Source of the DNA: Lysobacter_F sp035645555
Lineage (GTDB): Bacteria; Pseudomonadota; Gammaproteobacteria; Xanthomonadales; Xanthomonadaceae
Assembly: GCA_035645555.1 (NCBI GenBank)
Contig: DASQMI010000031.1
Coordinates: 1-30,784 of the forward strand
Direction: 5' to 3'
Length of the DNA stretch: 30,784 nucleotides
The position numbers were made by a program, and so were the translations under genes. Below are positions 7,489 to 14,745 of this stretch, piece by piece (position 1 is the first letter of the stretch; each line of letters opens with the position of its first letter). Below the pieces are notes generated by a model. The model had not been told where the DNA came from. It saw nothing but the letters and a program-made list of their open reading frames with translations, and ran no database searches.

Positions 7489-8334
7489 ATGGCCTCGCAA
7501 CTGACCGTCGATGCGTCCACCGGCTGGCGTGCGCGCCTCGCCTGCGCATTGGAGCGCCCGCGCGTGGCGCACGCCGTCATCGCGCTGATCGTCGTCAATG
7601 CCATCGTGCTGGGACTTGAGACCGTGCCCGGCCTGTCGGCCGGTGCGCTGCGCCTGTTGCAGGCGATCGACCAGGCGTTGCTGGTGGTGTTCGTGGTCGA
7701 GCTGGCGCTGAAGCTGGTCGCCCACGGCGGCCGCTTCTTCCGCGAGCAGTGGAATGTGTTCGACTTCGCGGTGATCGCCATCGCGCTGGTGCCCGCCAGC
7801 GAGGGGCTGGCGGTGCTGCGCGCGCTGCGGATTCTGCGCGCGCTGCGGCTGATCTCGATGGTGCCGAGCATGCGCAAGGTGGTCACCGCGCTGCTGACCG
7901 CGTTGCCGGGCATGGGCTCGATCGTCGCGCTGCTGGCGCTGGTGATGTACGTGGCCGCGGTGATGGCGACCAAGCTGTTCCACGACGCCGCGCCGGAATT
8001 CTTCGGCTCGCTGGGCGCCAGCCTGTTCACGCTGTTCCAGATCATGACGGTCGAGGGCTGGCCGGACATCGCCCGCCAGGTGATCGCGGTCGAGCCGTGG
8101 GCGTGGGTGTTCTTCGTGGTGTACCTGGTGACCGCGACGTTCACCGTGCTCAATCTGTTCATCGCGGTGATCGTCAATGCGATGCAGGAGCAGGTCGCCG
8201 CCGAGCACGCGCACATCGACCGCGTCGAGCAGGCCGACCGCGTGCGCGACGACGCGATGCTGCAGGAGATCCGCGCGCTGCGCGCCGAGCTGGGCGAACT
8301 GCGCGCGCGGCTGGGCGCGACGGTCAGCGCCTGA
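7489..8334 (+). CDS. Single-domain voltage-gated cation channel (BacNav/BacCav superfamily)
   Basis: 281 residues from ATG 7489 (GGAGCGG just upstream; GTG 7462 with GAGG is an alternative adding nine residues). One six-helix unit, so a homotetramer is expected in the inner membrane. S1 about 28-45, S2 62-79, S3 88-103, S4 with gating arginines every third position (R111, R114, R117, R120), then the S4-S5 linker. S5 is about 143-165, pore helix FTLFQIM, selectivity filter TVEGWPD (187-193) and S6 206-232. A charged heptad-like coiled coil (about 240-276) resembles the tetramerising tail of NaChBac-type channels. Sodium-selective relatives have TLESW. Glycine at 190 with Asp193 resembles domains I and III of eukaryotic calcium channels and the native prokaryotic channel CavMr. 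Calcium permeation is inferred, not shown. The 3' end overlaps the opposing thioredoxin gene by 11 bases. Confidence 0.9.
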   Translation: MASQLTVDASTGWRARLACALERPRVAHAVIALIVVNAIVLGLETVPGLSAGALRLLQAIDQALLVVFVVELALKLVAHGGRFFREQWNVFDFAVIAIALVPASEGLAVLRALRILRALRLISMVPSMRKVVTALLTALPGMGSIVALLALVMYVAAVMATKLFHDAAPEFFGSLGASLFTLFQIMTVEGWPDIARQVIAVEPWAWVFFVVYLVTATFTVLNLFIAVIVNAMQEQVAAEHAHIDRVEQADRVRDDAMLQEIRALRAELGELRARLGATVSA

Positions 8335-8686
8335 GCTCGCCGGCGGACTGCGGCGAGGGCAATGCCCGCAGCGCGTCGAGCGCCTCGCGCAGCGGCGCGG
8401 CGTCCTGCGGCCGCACCACGCGGGCGACCTCGACGCCGTCGCGCAGGAACACCAGCGTGGGCCACAGCTTGACCCGGAACGCGCGACCGAGCACGCGCCC
8501 GGGTCCGTCCTCGATCTTGTGCAGCGGCACGTCGGGATGCGCGCCGAGCACGGCTTCGATGTGCGGCTGTGCGGCGATGCAGTGGCCGCACCAGCCGGTG
8601 CCGAACTCCAACACCAGCGGCCCGCGGCTGGCCGCTACGGCCTCGCGCGTGGGCGCCTCGCTGCGGTAGGCGCGCTCGTACGCCAT
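8324..8686 (-). CDS. Thioredoxin-family protein (WCGHC active site)
   Basis: 120 residues from ATG 8686. Thioredoxin fold: strand LVLEFGTGW, redox-active WCGHC (Cys33, Cys36), a long helix, then KLWPTLVF with the cis-proline and strand-turn LRDGVEVARVV. The CGHC dipeptide is like that of PDI and is more oxidising than CGPC. There is no signal peptide, so cytosolic. The ORF extends far upstream in frame, but that region is occupied by another gene in a different frame. The start lies five bases after the stop of the 62-residue gene and has no Shine-Dalgarno of its own, so translational coupling is likely. It is third in a 71-aa, 62-aa, thioredoxin operon. Its 3' end overlaps the channel gene. 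Confidence 0.85.
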   Translation of the reverse strand: MAYERAYRSEAPTREAVAASRGPLVLEFGTGWCGHCIAAQPHIEAVLGAHPDVPLHKIEDGPGRVLGRAFRVKLWPTLVFLRDGVEVARVVRPQDAAPLREALDALRALPSPQSAGELRR

Positions 8687-8690
8687 CGCG

Positions 8691-8879
8691 CTAGTGGTGG
8701 CCGCGGCCGAAGTTCGGATCCTGGCCGCGCACGCGGCCACGCGCGGTCTCGTCGCGACCGCGTTCGTCCTGCTCGCGGCGTGCTGCGGACTCCGGCTGGC
8801 GCAGGTTCTCGAGGTCCTTCGCCTCGTCCTTGGCGCCTTCCTGCTGGGTGGCGTTCTGCTTGGCGGCATCGGGTCGCAT
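8691..8879 (-). CDS. Small, highly charged disordered protein
   Basis: 62 residues, starting at ATG 8879 with AAGGAG six bases upstream. The composition is almost entirely polar: Asp, Glu, Arg, Gln, Asn and Gly, no Cys, very few hydrophobic residues, and a C-terminal FGRGHH. This predicts an intrinsically disordered soluble protein. It sits between a similar 71-residue gene and the thioredoxin. Such hydrophilin-like proteins can be stress-induced protectants, but that is only inferred from composition. I recognise no named family. Confidence 0.7.
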   Translation of the reverse strand: MRPDAAKQNATQQEGAKDEAKDLENLRQPESAARREQDERGRDETARGRVRGQDPNFGRGHH

Positions 8880-8890
8880 GGCGGTCTCCT

Positions 8891-9106
8891 TCAGCGCTTG
8901 CCGCTGTCGCTGCCGCTGCGGCGGTCGTCGCGGCCTTCGTCGCGGGTCGGCCGCGACTCGTCCTCGCGCGGCGCCGACTTGCGTTGAGTCGGGCCGTCCT
9001 TGCCGGCGCGCAGCGCGTGGGTGTGTCCACCGAGGTCGTCGCGCCCGCTCGGCGCGTTGTCGACGCCGGCGGCGTCGCGGTGCTGCTCGTGACGGTTGCT
9101 GCCCAT
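8891..9106 (-). CDS. Small, highly charged disordered protein (first gene of thioredoxin operon)
   Basis: 71 residues from ATG 9106, chosen because GGAGGAG lies six bases upstream; the longer frame to 9355 has no support. The protein begins MGSNRHEQHRDAAGVDN and ends SGSDSGKR, with Asp/Arg/Glu/Gly/His throughout and no hydrophobic core, Cys or signal peptide. It is predicted to be disordered. Eleven bases separate its stop from the next start, so it is co-transcribed with the 62-residue protein and the thioredoxin. Composition resembles hydrophilin or general-stress small proteins; function is unknown. Confidence 0.7.
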   Translation of the reverse strand: MGSNRHEQHRDAAGVDNAPSGRDDLGGHTHALRAGKDGPTQRKSAPREDESRPTRDEGRDDRRSGSDSGKR

Positions 9107-9248
9107 GCTGGCTCCTCCGTATACGCCTGCGGCGCTGGTCAGTCGCTCATGCGGGTGTTCTAGCGCGCGCAATGTGGGTTGCGCGTGCAGCGCTCGACGG
9201 CGCGCGGGGTTGCCGACACACTGCGCGCCTGCACCGGAGAGCCCGACC

Positions 9249-9500
9249 ATGACCGTCGCCGACCCTGTCCTCGCGCGCGCGCAACGCTGGTTGCCGGCGT
9301 GCCTGGCAACGTTCATGTCGGCGTTCGTGGCCGCGGTAGTGACGGCGATCAACACCGGCGTCGATGCCGGCTTCGTGCTGCGCTGGCTGGCCGCCTGGAG
9401 CCTGGCGTGGCCGGCCGCGGTGGCCGCGGCCTACCTGTTCCGCCCGCTGGCGTGGAACCTGGCGCAGGTGGTGGCCCGCCTCGGTGCGAGGTGGGCCTGA
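9249..9500 (+). CDS. DUF2798 family small membrane protein
   Basis: 83 residues from ATG 9249, preceded by GGAGAG eight bases upstream; the frame is open to 9096 but without a better start. Two transmembrane segments: about residues 14-36 (containing FMSAFVAAVVTAINTG) and 41-66 (RWLAAWSLAWPAAVAAAYLF). The FMS...VT..NTG.D.GF..RW..AW..AWP pattern is characteristic of DUF2798. Function is unknown; the protein is an inner-membrane component. It is divergent from the small-protein/thioredoxin operon and convergent with the CBS gene, so it is probably monocistronic. Confidence 0.82.
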   Translation: MTVADPVLARAQRWLPACLATFMSAFVAAVVTAINTGVDAGFVLRWLAAWSLAWPAAVAAAYLFRPLAWNLAQVVARLGARWA

Positions 9501-9512
9501 GCGGCAGAACAG

Positions 9513-9923
9513 TCAGTGCGGGCGTGCGACGCCTCGCACCAGACGGTCGGCGGCGTCGTCTTCGCTGTGCGCGACGTTGGCGAGCGAGACGATGCCGACC
9601 AGGCGCTTGTCGCGGTTGACCACCGGCAGGCGGCGGATTTCCAGGTCGGCCATGTTGCGCGCGACCTCGTCGATGTCCTGGTCGTCGAAGCAGAACTTGA
9701 TGTCCGAGGTCATCACTTCGCGCACCGGCGTGTCGACGCCGAGCCCGCGCGCGATCGCGCGGATGACGATGTCGCGGTCGGTCAGCATGCCGACCAGACG
9801 CTCGTTGTCCTCGACCGGCAGGCTGCCGATGTCGTGCTGCTGCATCAGCTCGGCGGCCTCGCGGATGCTCTGCTGGGGGGACACCAGGCAGACGTCGCGG
9901 GTCATGATGTCGCTGATCTTCAT
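9513..9923 (-). CDS. Tandem CBS-domain protein
   Basis: 136 residues from ATG 9923, with AAGGAG seven bases upstream. Two CBS domains in tandem: first about residues 1-60 (MKISDIMTRDVCLVSP, then IGSLPVEDNERLVGMLTDRDIVIR), second about 66-125 (VREVMTSDIKF, then RRLPVVNRDKRLVGIVSL). CBS pairs (Bateman modules) bind adenine nucleotides and act as energy or redox sensors. Stand-alone cytosolic versions like this usually bind a partner protein, which cannot be identified here. The 12-base gap to the convergent DUF2798 gene leaves no room for a terminator. A good call for family; partner unknown. Confidence 0.9.
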   Translation of the reverse strand: MKISDIMTRDVCLVSPQQSIREAAELMQQHDIGSLPVEDNERLVGMLTDRDIVIRAIARGLGVDTPVREVMTSDIKFCFDDQDIDEVARNMADLEIRRLPVVNRDKRLVGIVSLANVAHSEDDAADRLVRGVARPH

Positions 9924-10034
9924 CGGGGAACTCCTTCGTCAGGCGCGGACGGGAACGCGAACGCCGGGCGTTCGGCGAAGGCGTTCGACGTTGCCAAACG
10001 CGCCCTTCAAGGAGCGTGAAACGCCGCTGTTCCG

Positions 10035-11294
10035 CTAGCGGCACGCGGCCGCGCGCTGCAGCAGCAGTTCGCGCTCGCGCGCGTTGCGTGCCAGCGCCGC
10101 CGCATGCTGGAACTCCGCGCGCGCTTCCTCCATCCGGCCGAGCCTGAACAGCAGGTCGCCGCGCACGCCCGGCAACAGGTGGTAGTGGCGCAGCGCCGGC
10201 AGCTCGCGCAGCGCGTCCACGCGCTGCAGGCCGACCTCCGGGCCGTACGCCATCGCGTGCGCGACCGCGCGGTTGAGCTCCACGACCGGGCTCGGCGTCA
10301 CCTCGGCCAGGGTGTCGTACAGCGCGGCGATGCGCGGCCACGGCGTCGCCTCGGCGGTGCCGGCGCGCGCATGGCACGCGGCGATCGCCGCCTGCAGCGT
10401 GTACGGCAGGCGCGCGCCGCCGAGCCGCTGCGCGCGCTGCAGCGCGGCCAGCCCGCGTTCGATCGCGAGCCGGTCCCAGCGGTTGCGGTCCTGCTCGAGC
10501 AGCAGCACCGGCGCGCCGTCGGCATCCACCCGCGCGGCCAGGCGCGAGGCCTGCAGCTCCATCAGCGCGAGCAGGCCGTGCACCTCGGGCTCGCGCGGCA
10601 TCAGTCCGGCCAGCACGCGGCCGAGCCGCAGCGCCTCGTCGCACAGTGGCGGCCGCGTCCAGTGTTCGCCGGCGGTGGCGCTGTAGCCTTCGTTGAAGAT
10701 CAGGTAGACGACTTCCAGCACCGAGCCGAGCCGTTCCTGCAATGCCGCGCCGCGCGGCACCTCGTAGCCGACCTCCGCCTCGGCGAGGGTGCGCTTGGCG
10801 CGCACGATGCGCTGCGCCACCGTCGGTTCCGGCACCAGATAGGCGCGCGCGATCTCCTCGGTGGTCAGCCCACCGAGCAGGCGCAGGGTCAGCGCCGCGC
10901 GTGCCTCCGCCGACAGCACCGGATGGCAGGCGGTGAAGATCAGCCGCAGCAGGTCGTCGCCGATGGCGTCGTCGAGCGCCGCGTCGCGCCGGTCGCCTTC
11001 GTCCACCGCGTCGCCCTCCAGCTCATGCACCAGCTCGGCGTGCTTGCGTTCGATCAGCGTGTGCCGGCGCAGGCGGTCGATCGCGCGGTGCTTGGCCGCG
11101 GTCATCAACCACGCGCCGGGATTGTCCGGCACGCCGGCGCGCGGCCACTGCTCGAGCGCGGCCACCAGCGCGTCCTGCGCCAGTTCCTCGGCGAGGTCGA
11201 GGTCGCGCACGATCCGCATCAGCCCGCCGATCAGGCGCGGCGCTTCGGCGCGCCAGGTCGCCTCGATCGCGCGGTGGGGGTCTTGCGGGCTCAT
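10035..11294 (-). CDS. ECF42-type RNA polymerase sigma factor with C-terminal TPR-like extension
   Basis: 419 residues from ATG 11294. The N-terminal sigma2 region (about 10-80) contains DLDLAEELAQDALVAALEQW and the DNA-melting segment AWLMTAAKHRAIDRLRR. The sigma4 helix-turn-helix (about 130-180) is LRLLGGLTTEEIARAYLVPE followed by TVAQRIVRAKRTLAEA. The remaining ~230 residues are helical and TPR-like, with the family signature VVYLIFNEGYSA. ECF42 factors are typically encoded with DGPF/YCII proteins and lack a classical anti-sigma factor; the C-terminal extension is needed for activity. Both features fit here: a YCII protein and a VOC protein lie immediately upstream on the same strand. The target promoter is unknown. 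About 205 bases separate it from the VOC gene and hold a possible small ORF. Confidence 0.9.
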   Translation of the reverse strand: MSPQDPHRAIEATWRAEAPRLIGGLMRIVRDLDLAEELAQDALVAALEQWPRAGVPDNPGAWLMTAAKHRAIDRLRRHTLIERKHAELVHELEGDAVDEGDRRDAALDDAIGDDLLRLIFTACHPVLSAEARAALTLRLLGGLTTEEIARAYLVPEPTVAQRIVRAKRTLAEAEVGYEVPRGAALQERLGSVLEVVYLIFNEGYSATAGEHWTRPPLCDEALRLGRVLAGLMPREPEVHGLLALMELQASRLAARVDADGAPVLLLEQDRNRWDRLAIERGLAALQRAQRLGGARLPYTLQAAIAACHARAGTAEATPWPRIAALYDTLAEVTPSPVVELNRAVAHAMAYGPEVGLQRVDALRELPALRHYHLLPGVRGDLLFRLGRMEEARAEFQHAAALARNARERELLLQRAAACR

Positions 11295-11348
11295 CGGCGC
11301 CGATCAGAGCACCGGCCCCGCGGGCACGCAACCGCCGCACGTCACGGC

Positions 11349-11498
11349 TCACGACGGCCGCGCCTCGCCATCGCCCTTGTCGTCGGCGCACGTGTCGGGC
11401 TCCGGTGGCGGCGCGCCGGCCGGCACGTGCCCGGCGTCCGCCGCAGCGGACGCGGGCACGGCGTCGAGCGCGTGACGCGCGAGCAGGAACAGCAGCAC
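11349..11498 (-). CDS. Possible small ORF between VOC gene and sigma factor
   Basis: A 49-residue frame starts with GTG one base after the VOC stop and ends 54 bases before the sigma factor start. It begins VLLFLLARHALDAVPAS, a short hydrophobic segment followed by an Ala/Pro-rich and acidic tail (CADDKGDGEARPS), so it could be a tiny secreted or membrane-anchored peptide. The spacing favours a coupled gene, but there is no ribosome-binding site of its own and the composition is ordinary for GC-rich chance frames. Treat as a candidate only. Confidence 0.25.
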   Translation of the reverse strand: MLLFLLARHALDAVPASAAADAGHVPAGAPPPEPDTCADDKGDGEARPS

Positions 11499-11499
11499 G

Positions 11500-11910
11500 T
11501 CAGGGCGAACGCGTGCAGTTGACCATCCACGGCGTGCCGTAGCGGTCGATGCCCTGGCCGAAGCCGGCCGACCAGAACGTCGCCTCGAACGGCATCTGCA
11601 CCTGGCCGCCGTCCATCAGCGCCTCGAACACGCGCCTGGCCTGCGCCGGGTCGTCGATCTGCACGGTCACGTACAACCCCTGCATCGGGCGGAAATACGC
11701 CGGCGGGCAGTCGGAGGCCAGCAGCACCTGCTCACCGACCGACATGCGGATGTGGATGAGCGCGTCGCGCATCTCCGCCGGAACGTGGTCGCAGGCCGGC
11801 GAATCGCCGTAGGTCTGCATGAAGTCGATGCGGCCGCCGAGCACGCGGGCGTAGAACTCGAACGCCTCGCGGGCGCGGCCGTCGAAGTTGAGGTAGGGCA
11901 CGAAGTTCAT
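11500..11910 (-). CDS. VOC-superfamily (PhnB/glyoxalase-like) protein
   Basis: 136 residues from ATG 11910. The start MNFVPYLNFDGRAREAFEFY and the element VLGGRIDFMQTYGD match the PhnB-like branch of the vicinal-oxygen-chelate fold. Two beta-alpha-beta-beta-beta modules are apparent, ending in the typical FGQGIDRYGTPWMVN (D.fG..W.i...). Members of this branch are often annotated as 3-demethylubiquinone methyltransferase-like or bleomycin-resistance-like without demonstrated activity, so no substrate is claimed. It follows the YCII gene by 25 bases and precedes the ECF42 sigma gene, the usual accessory set of that sigma family. Cytosolic. Confidence 0.85.
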   Translation of the reverse strand: MNFVPYLNFDGRAREAFEFYARVLGGRIDFMQTYGDSPACDHVPAEMRDALIHIRMSVGEQVLLASDCPPAYFRPMQGLYVTVQIDDPAQARRVFEALMDGGQVQMPFEATFWSAGFGQGIDRYGTPWMVNCTRSP

Positions 11911-11935
11911 CGGGAGATCTCCGGTCGATGGCGGG

Positions 11936-12361
11936 TCAGTTGTGCGGCGCGAGGCGTTCGCGCAGGCGCCGTTCCTGCTCCTGCAGCTCGGGGGTGAATT
12001 CGGCGCCGAAGTCCTCGGCCTCGAACAGCGGACGGATCTCGATCTCGCAATCCTCGCGGTGCGGGTTCGGGCAGCGGCGCACCCATTCGATCGCCTCGTC
12101 CATCGAGCGCACCTGCCACAGCCAGAAGCCGGCGATCAGCTCCTTGGTCTCCGCGAACGGGCCGTCGACCACGGTGCGCCGGGTCCCGGCGAAGCGCACC
12201 CGCACCCCGCGCGAGCTGGGGTGCAGGCCCTCGCCGGCCAGCAGGATGCCGGCGTTGGCCAGCTCCTCGTTGTAGCGGCCCATCGCCGCCAGCTCTTCCT
12301 GGGTGGGCATCACGCCGGCCTCGGAGTCGCGGCTGGCCTTCACGATCACCATCACTCGCAT
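11936..12361 (-). CDS. YCII/DGPF-domain protein (ECF42 partner)
   Basis: 141 residues from ATG 12361; AAGAGG lies upstream. It begins with the YCII strand MRVMVIVKASRDSE and contains the diagnostic TRRTVVDGPFAETKELIAGFW, including the DGPF tetrapeptide that names these proteins. The sequence ends with a charged helix (LQEQERRLRERLAPHN). DGPF proteins form dimeric alpha-beta sandwiches and are genetically linked to ECF42 sigma factors; their biochemical role is unsettled. This is the first gene of the minus-strand operon that leads through the VOC gene to the sigma factor, so the promoter is expected in 12362-12500, shared divergently with the secreted protein at 12504. Confidence 0.9.
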   Translation of the reverse strand: MRVMVIVKASRDSEAGVMPTQEELAAMGRYNEELANAGILLAGEGLHPSSRGVRVRFAGTRRTVVDGPFAETKELIAGFWLWQVRSMDEAIEWVRRCPNPHREDCEIEIRPLFEAEDFGAEFTPELQEQERRLRERLAPHN

Positions 12362-12503
12362 GGGGTGGTCCTCTTCGTTGGGTGGACATCGCGGCCGGAT
12401 GCCGCGCTTCGTCAGGACGACGAACGGGAGCGGCGGATTTCGACATCGCCGCGCGCGACGTGGCGACGTAGGATGGCGCCGGGGACATCAGGGGGATCGC
12501 ACG

Positions 12504-13490
12504 ATGGGGTGGACGGGCTGGACCGGCGCGGTGCTGGCGCTGCTGCTGGCGGTGCCGGCGGCGGGCAGCGAACGCGAGCTGCGCAAACCGCCGAGCCAGG
12601 TGCTGACCTGGCCGCTGCCGTGGCGCGCCGGCGAGGCGGTCGAGTACGACTTCCGGCGCGAGGAACGCAACTGGGTCGGCGGGCGCGAGGTCGAGGTGCA
12701 CCGGCAGGGCGTGCTGCGGATCGAAACCGGCACGGTCGAGCCTAAGGCGATCCGCCAGCGCTGGACGTTGCGCACCGAGCCGGCCGAGGACGCGCGCGTG
12801 CCCACCGAACTGCGCAGTGCGCTGCAGGCGCTCGACCGCACGCTGGCGCCGCTGCCGCTGGAAATCCGCCTGTCCGCCGACGGCTATTACGAGACGATCG
12901 ACAATCTCGACGCGCTGCACGCGCGGGCCGGCACCGCGCTGCGCGCGGTCGACGCGGCCGAGGCGCGGCTGCGCTCGGGCGGCCTCAGCGGCGCCGACCT
13001 GCAGCCGCTGCTGGCCGCGATCGGCAGCCGCGAGGCGCTGGAACTGCGGCTGTCCACGCTGCCGCGTGCGTACCACTTCGTCGCCGGTGGCGGACTTGGC
13101 TTCGATTACGAGTACCGCTACGAGGATTCGATGCCGAACCTGGCCGGCGGTCCGATGCTGCCGTTGGTGGGGCGCATGCGCATGCAGCGCGATGCGCTGC
13201 AGCCGGACTGGGTGATGGTGGAGTGGACGGTCACGCTGGATCGCGAACGCGGCGGCCCGCTGCTGCGCGCGATGATCGAGAAGCTGATGGCGTCCGCGCT
13301 GGCGAAGTTGCCGCGCGAGGAGGTACGCGGCACGCTCGACCGCCTCGAGCGCGACCTCGACGTCGGCACCACGGCGCGCTTCCGCATCGACCCGGCCACC
13401 GGCCTGGTGCACTGGCTTGCCTGGACCGAGCAGCGCAGGCTGCTCGAGCACCAGCAGGTCGCCAGCGTCGAGCTCACCTTGCGACGCTGA
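12504..13490 (+). CDS. Secreted/periplasmic protein of unknown function
   Basis: 328 residues from ATG 12504. The start is supported by GGGGGATC upstream and by a signal peptide (hydrophobic core VLALLLAVPAAG, likely cleavage near residue 24). The mature protein alternates predicted strands (YDFRREERNWVGGREVEVHR, VLRIETGTV, IRQRWTLRTE) with a helical centre (about 100-180). A later segment EYRYEDSMPNLAGGPMLPLVG and a C-terminal strand set (ARFRIDPATGLVHWLAWTEQ) suggest a beta-rich lipid-binding or lipoprotein-like fold. It has no Cys lipobox and no enzyme motif. A TAGGAT -10-like hexamer lies at 12469-12474. No known family is claimed. Confidence 0.8.
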   Translation: MGWTGWTGAVLALLLAVPAAGSERELRKPPSQVLTWPLPWRAGEAVEYDFRREERNWVGGREVEVHRQGVLRIETGTVEPKAIRQRWTLRTEPAEDARVPTELRSALQALDRTLAPLPLEIRLSADGYYETIDNLDALHARAGTALRAVDAAEARLRSGGLSGADLQPLLAAIGSREALELRLSTLPRAYHFVAGGGLGFDYEYRYEDSMPNLAGGPMLPLVGRMRMQRDALQPDWVMVEWTVTLDRERGGPLLRAMIEKLMASALAKLPREEVRGTLDRLERDLDVGTTARFRIDPATGLVHWLAWTEQRRLLEHQQVASVELTLRR

Positions 13491-13578
13491 TCGCATCCGG
13501 CGCGGCGCGCAGCCGCGCTTCAGCCACGCGGCGCCGGCTTGCGGCATGCTCGGGCGACGCCGACCGAGGAGCATCGCG

Positions 13579-13782
13579 ATGGACGACGATCTCTCCCTGC
13601 TGCCGAGTCACGAAATCGTCTGCCCGCACTGCGGCGAGCGCATCACCGTGTTCGTCGACGAGACCGCCGGTGTGCAGCGCTACGTCGAGGACTGCACGGT
13701 GTGCTGCCGGCCGATCGAGATCGAAGTGCGGCCGGATCCGGACGGCGATGTCAGCGTAGACGCGCGTCGCGAAGGCGATTGA
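13579..13782 (+). CDS. CPXCG-motif zinc-ribbon protein
   Basis: 67 residues from ATG 13579, with CGAGGAGC upstream. It contains a paired Cys motif: CPHCGERITVFVDE, then DCTVCCRPIEIEV, making a small zinc ribbon of the CPXCG-containing family. The rest is acidic (DPDGDVSVD). The cytosolic function is unknown; the fold suggests nucleic-acid or protein binding. It lies 57 bases before the gnd-like gene on the same strand and could be co-transcribed, although a GATAGT -10-like box at 13808-13813 sits before that gene. Confidence 0.88.
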   Translation: MDDDLSLLPSHEIVCPHCGERITVFVDETAGVQRYVEDCTVCCRPIEIEVRPDPDGDVSVDARREGD

Positions 13783-13839
13783 CCCGGCCGTTCACGCGAC
13801 CGCCGCGATAGTGCGCGCAGTCGGCGAGGAGGAGGCGAC

Positions 13840-14745
13840 ATGGAACTGGGAATGGTCGGCCTGGGCCGGATGGGCGCCAACATGGCCGAACGCCTGGCGC
13901 GCGGCGGCCACCGCGTGATCGGCGCGGACCCGGCGCCGGCGGCGCGCGCGGCCGCCGCGCAGCGCGGCATCGAGGCGGTGGACACGCCGGCGGCGCTGCT
14001 GGCGAAGCTCGCCGCACCGCGCACGCTGTGGCTGATGGTGCCGGCGCGCGCGGTCGATGCCACGCTGGAGACGCTGCTGCCGGGGCTGGCGCCCGGCGAC
14101 CGCGTGGTCGACGGCGGTAACAGCTTCTATCGCGACAGCCAGCGTCGCGCCGCGCTGCTCGCCGCGCACGGCATCGGCTTTGTCGATGTCGGCACCAGCG
14201 GCGGCATCTGGGGCCTGCAGGAGGGCTACTGCCTGATGGCCGGCGGCGAGGACGCCGACGTCGCGCGCATCCGTCCGCTGCTGGAGACGCTCGCGCCCGC
14301 GCCCGACCGCGGCTGGGCGCGGGTCGGCCCGGTCGGCGCCGGGCATTTCGTCAAGATGATCCACAACGGCATCGAGTATGCGCTGATGCAGGCCTATGCC
14401 GAGGGCTTTGCGCTGCTGCAGCGCAAGGAGGCGCTGGTGCCGGATCTCGCCCAGGTCGCCGAGCTGTGGCGGCACGGCAGTGTGGTGCGCTCGTGGCTGC
14501 TCGATCTCACCGCCGGTGCGCTGCAGGCCAATCCGTCGCTGGAAGGCATCGCGCCGTACGTCGAGGACTCCGGCGAAGGCCGCTGGACGGTGGCCGAGGC
14601 CATCGACGCCGACCTGTCGACGCCGGTGATCGCGCTGTCGCTGCTGCAGCGCCTGCGCTCGCGCGATGCCGATCCGTTCGGCGAAAAGCTGCTCGCAGCG
14701 ATGCGCGCCGCGTTCGGCGGCCACCCGGTCCGCGCGGCGGAATGA
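13840..14745 (+). CDS. gnd: 6-phosphogluconate dehydrogenase, short decarboxylating type (GntZ/YqeC-like)
   Basis: 301 residues from ATG 13840 with GGAGGAGG a few bases upstream. The N-terminal Rossmann domain has GLGRMG (G7, G9, G12). Substrate and catalytic elements are visible: DGGNSFYRDS, GTSGGIWGLQEGYCLMAGG and GAGHFVKMIHNGIEY with catalytic Lys172. About 300 residues is the usual length for the short form, versus ~470 for the classical GndA. The short form often prefers NAD+. It oxidatively decarboxylates 6-phosphogluconate to ribulose 5-phosphate plus CO2 in the cytosol. The nucleotide preference is inferred: the residue after beta2 is Asp (GADPAPAAR), consistent with NAD. The stop overlaps the ATG of the amidase gene (ATGA). 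Confidence 0.92.
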   Translation: MELGMVGLGRMGANMAERLARGGHRVIGADPAPAARAAAAQRGIEAVDTPAALLAKLAAPRTLWLMVPARAVDATLETLLPGLAPGDRVVDGGNSFYRDSQRRAALLAAHGIGFVDVGTSGGIWGLQEGYCLMAGGEDADVARIRPLLETLAPAPDRGWARVGPVGAGHFVKMIHNGIEYALMQAYAEGFALLQRKEALVPDLAQVAELWRHGSVVRSWLLDLTAGALQANPSLEGIAPYVEDSGEGRWTVAEAIDADLSTPVIALSLLQRLRSRDADPFGEKLLAAMRAAFGGHPVRAAE

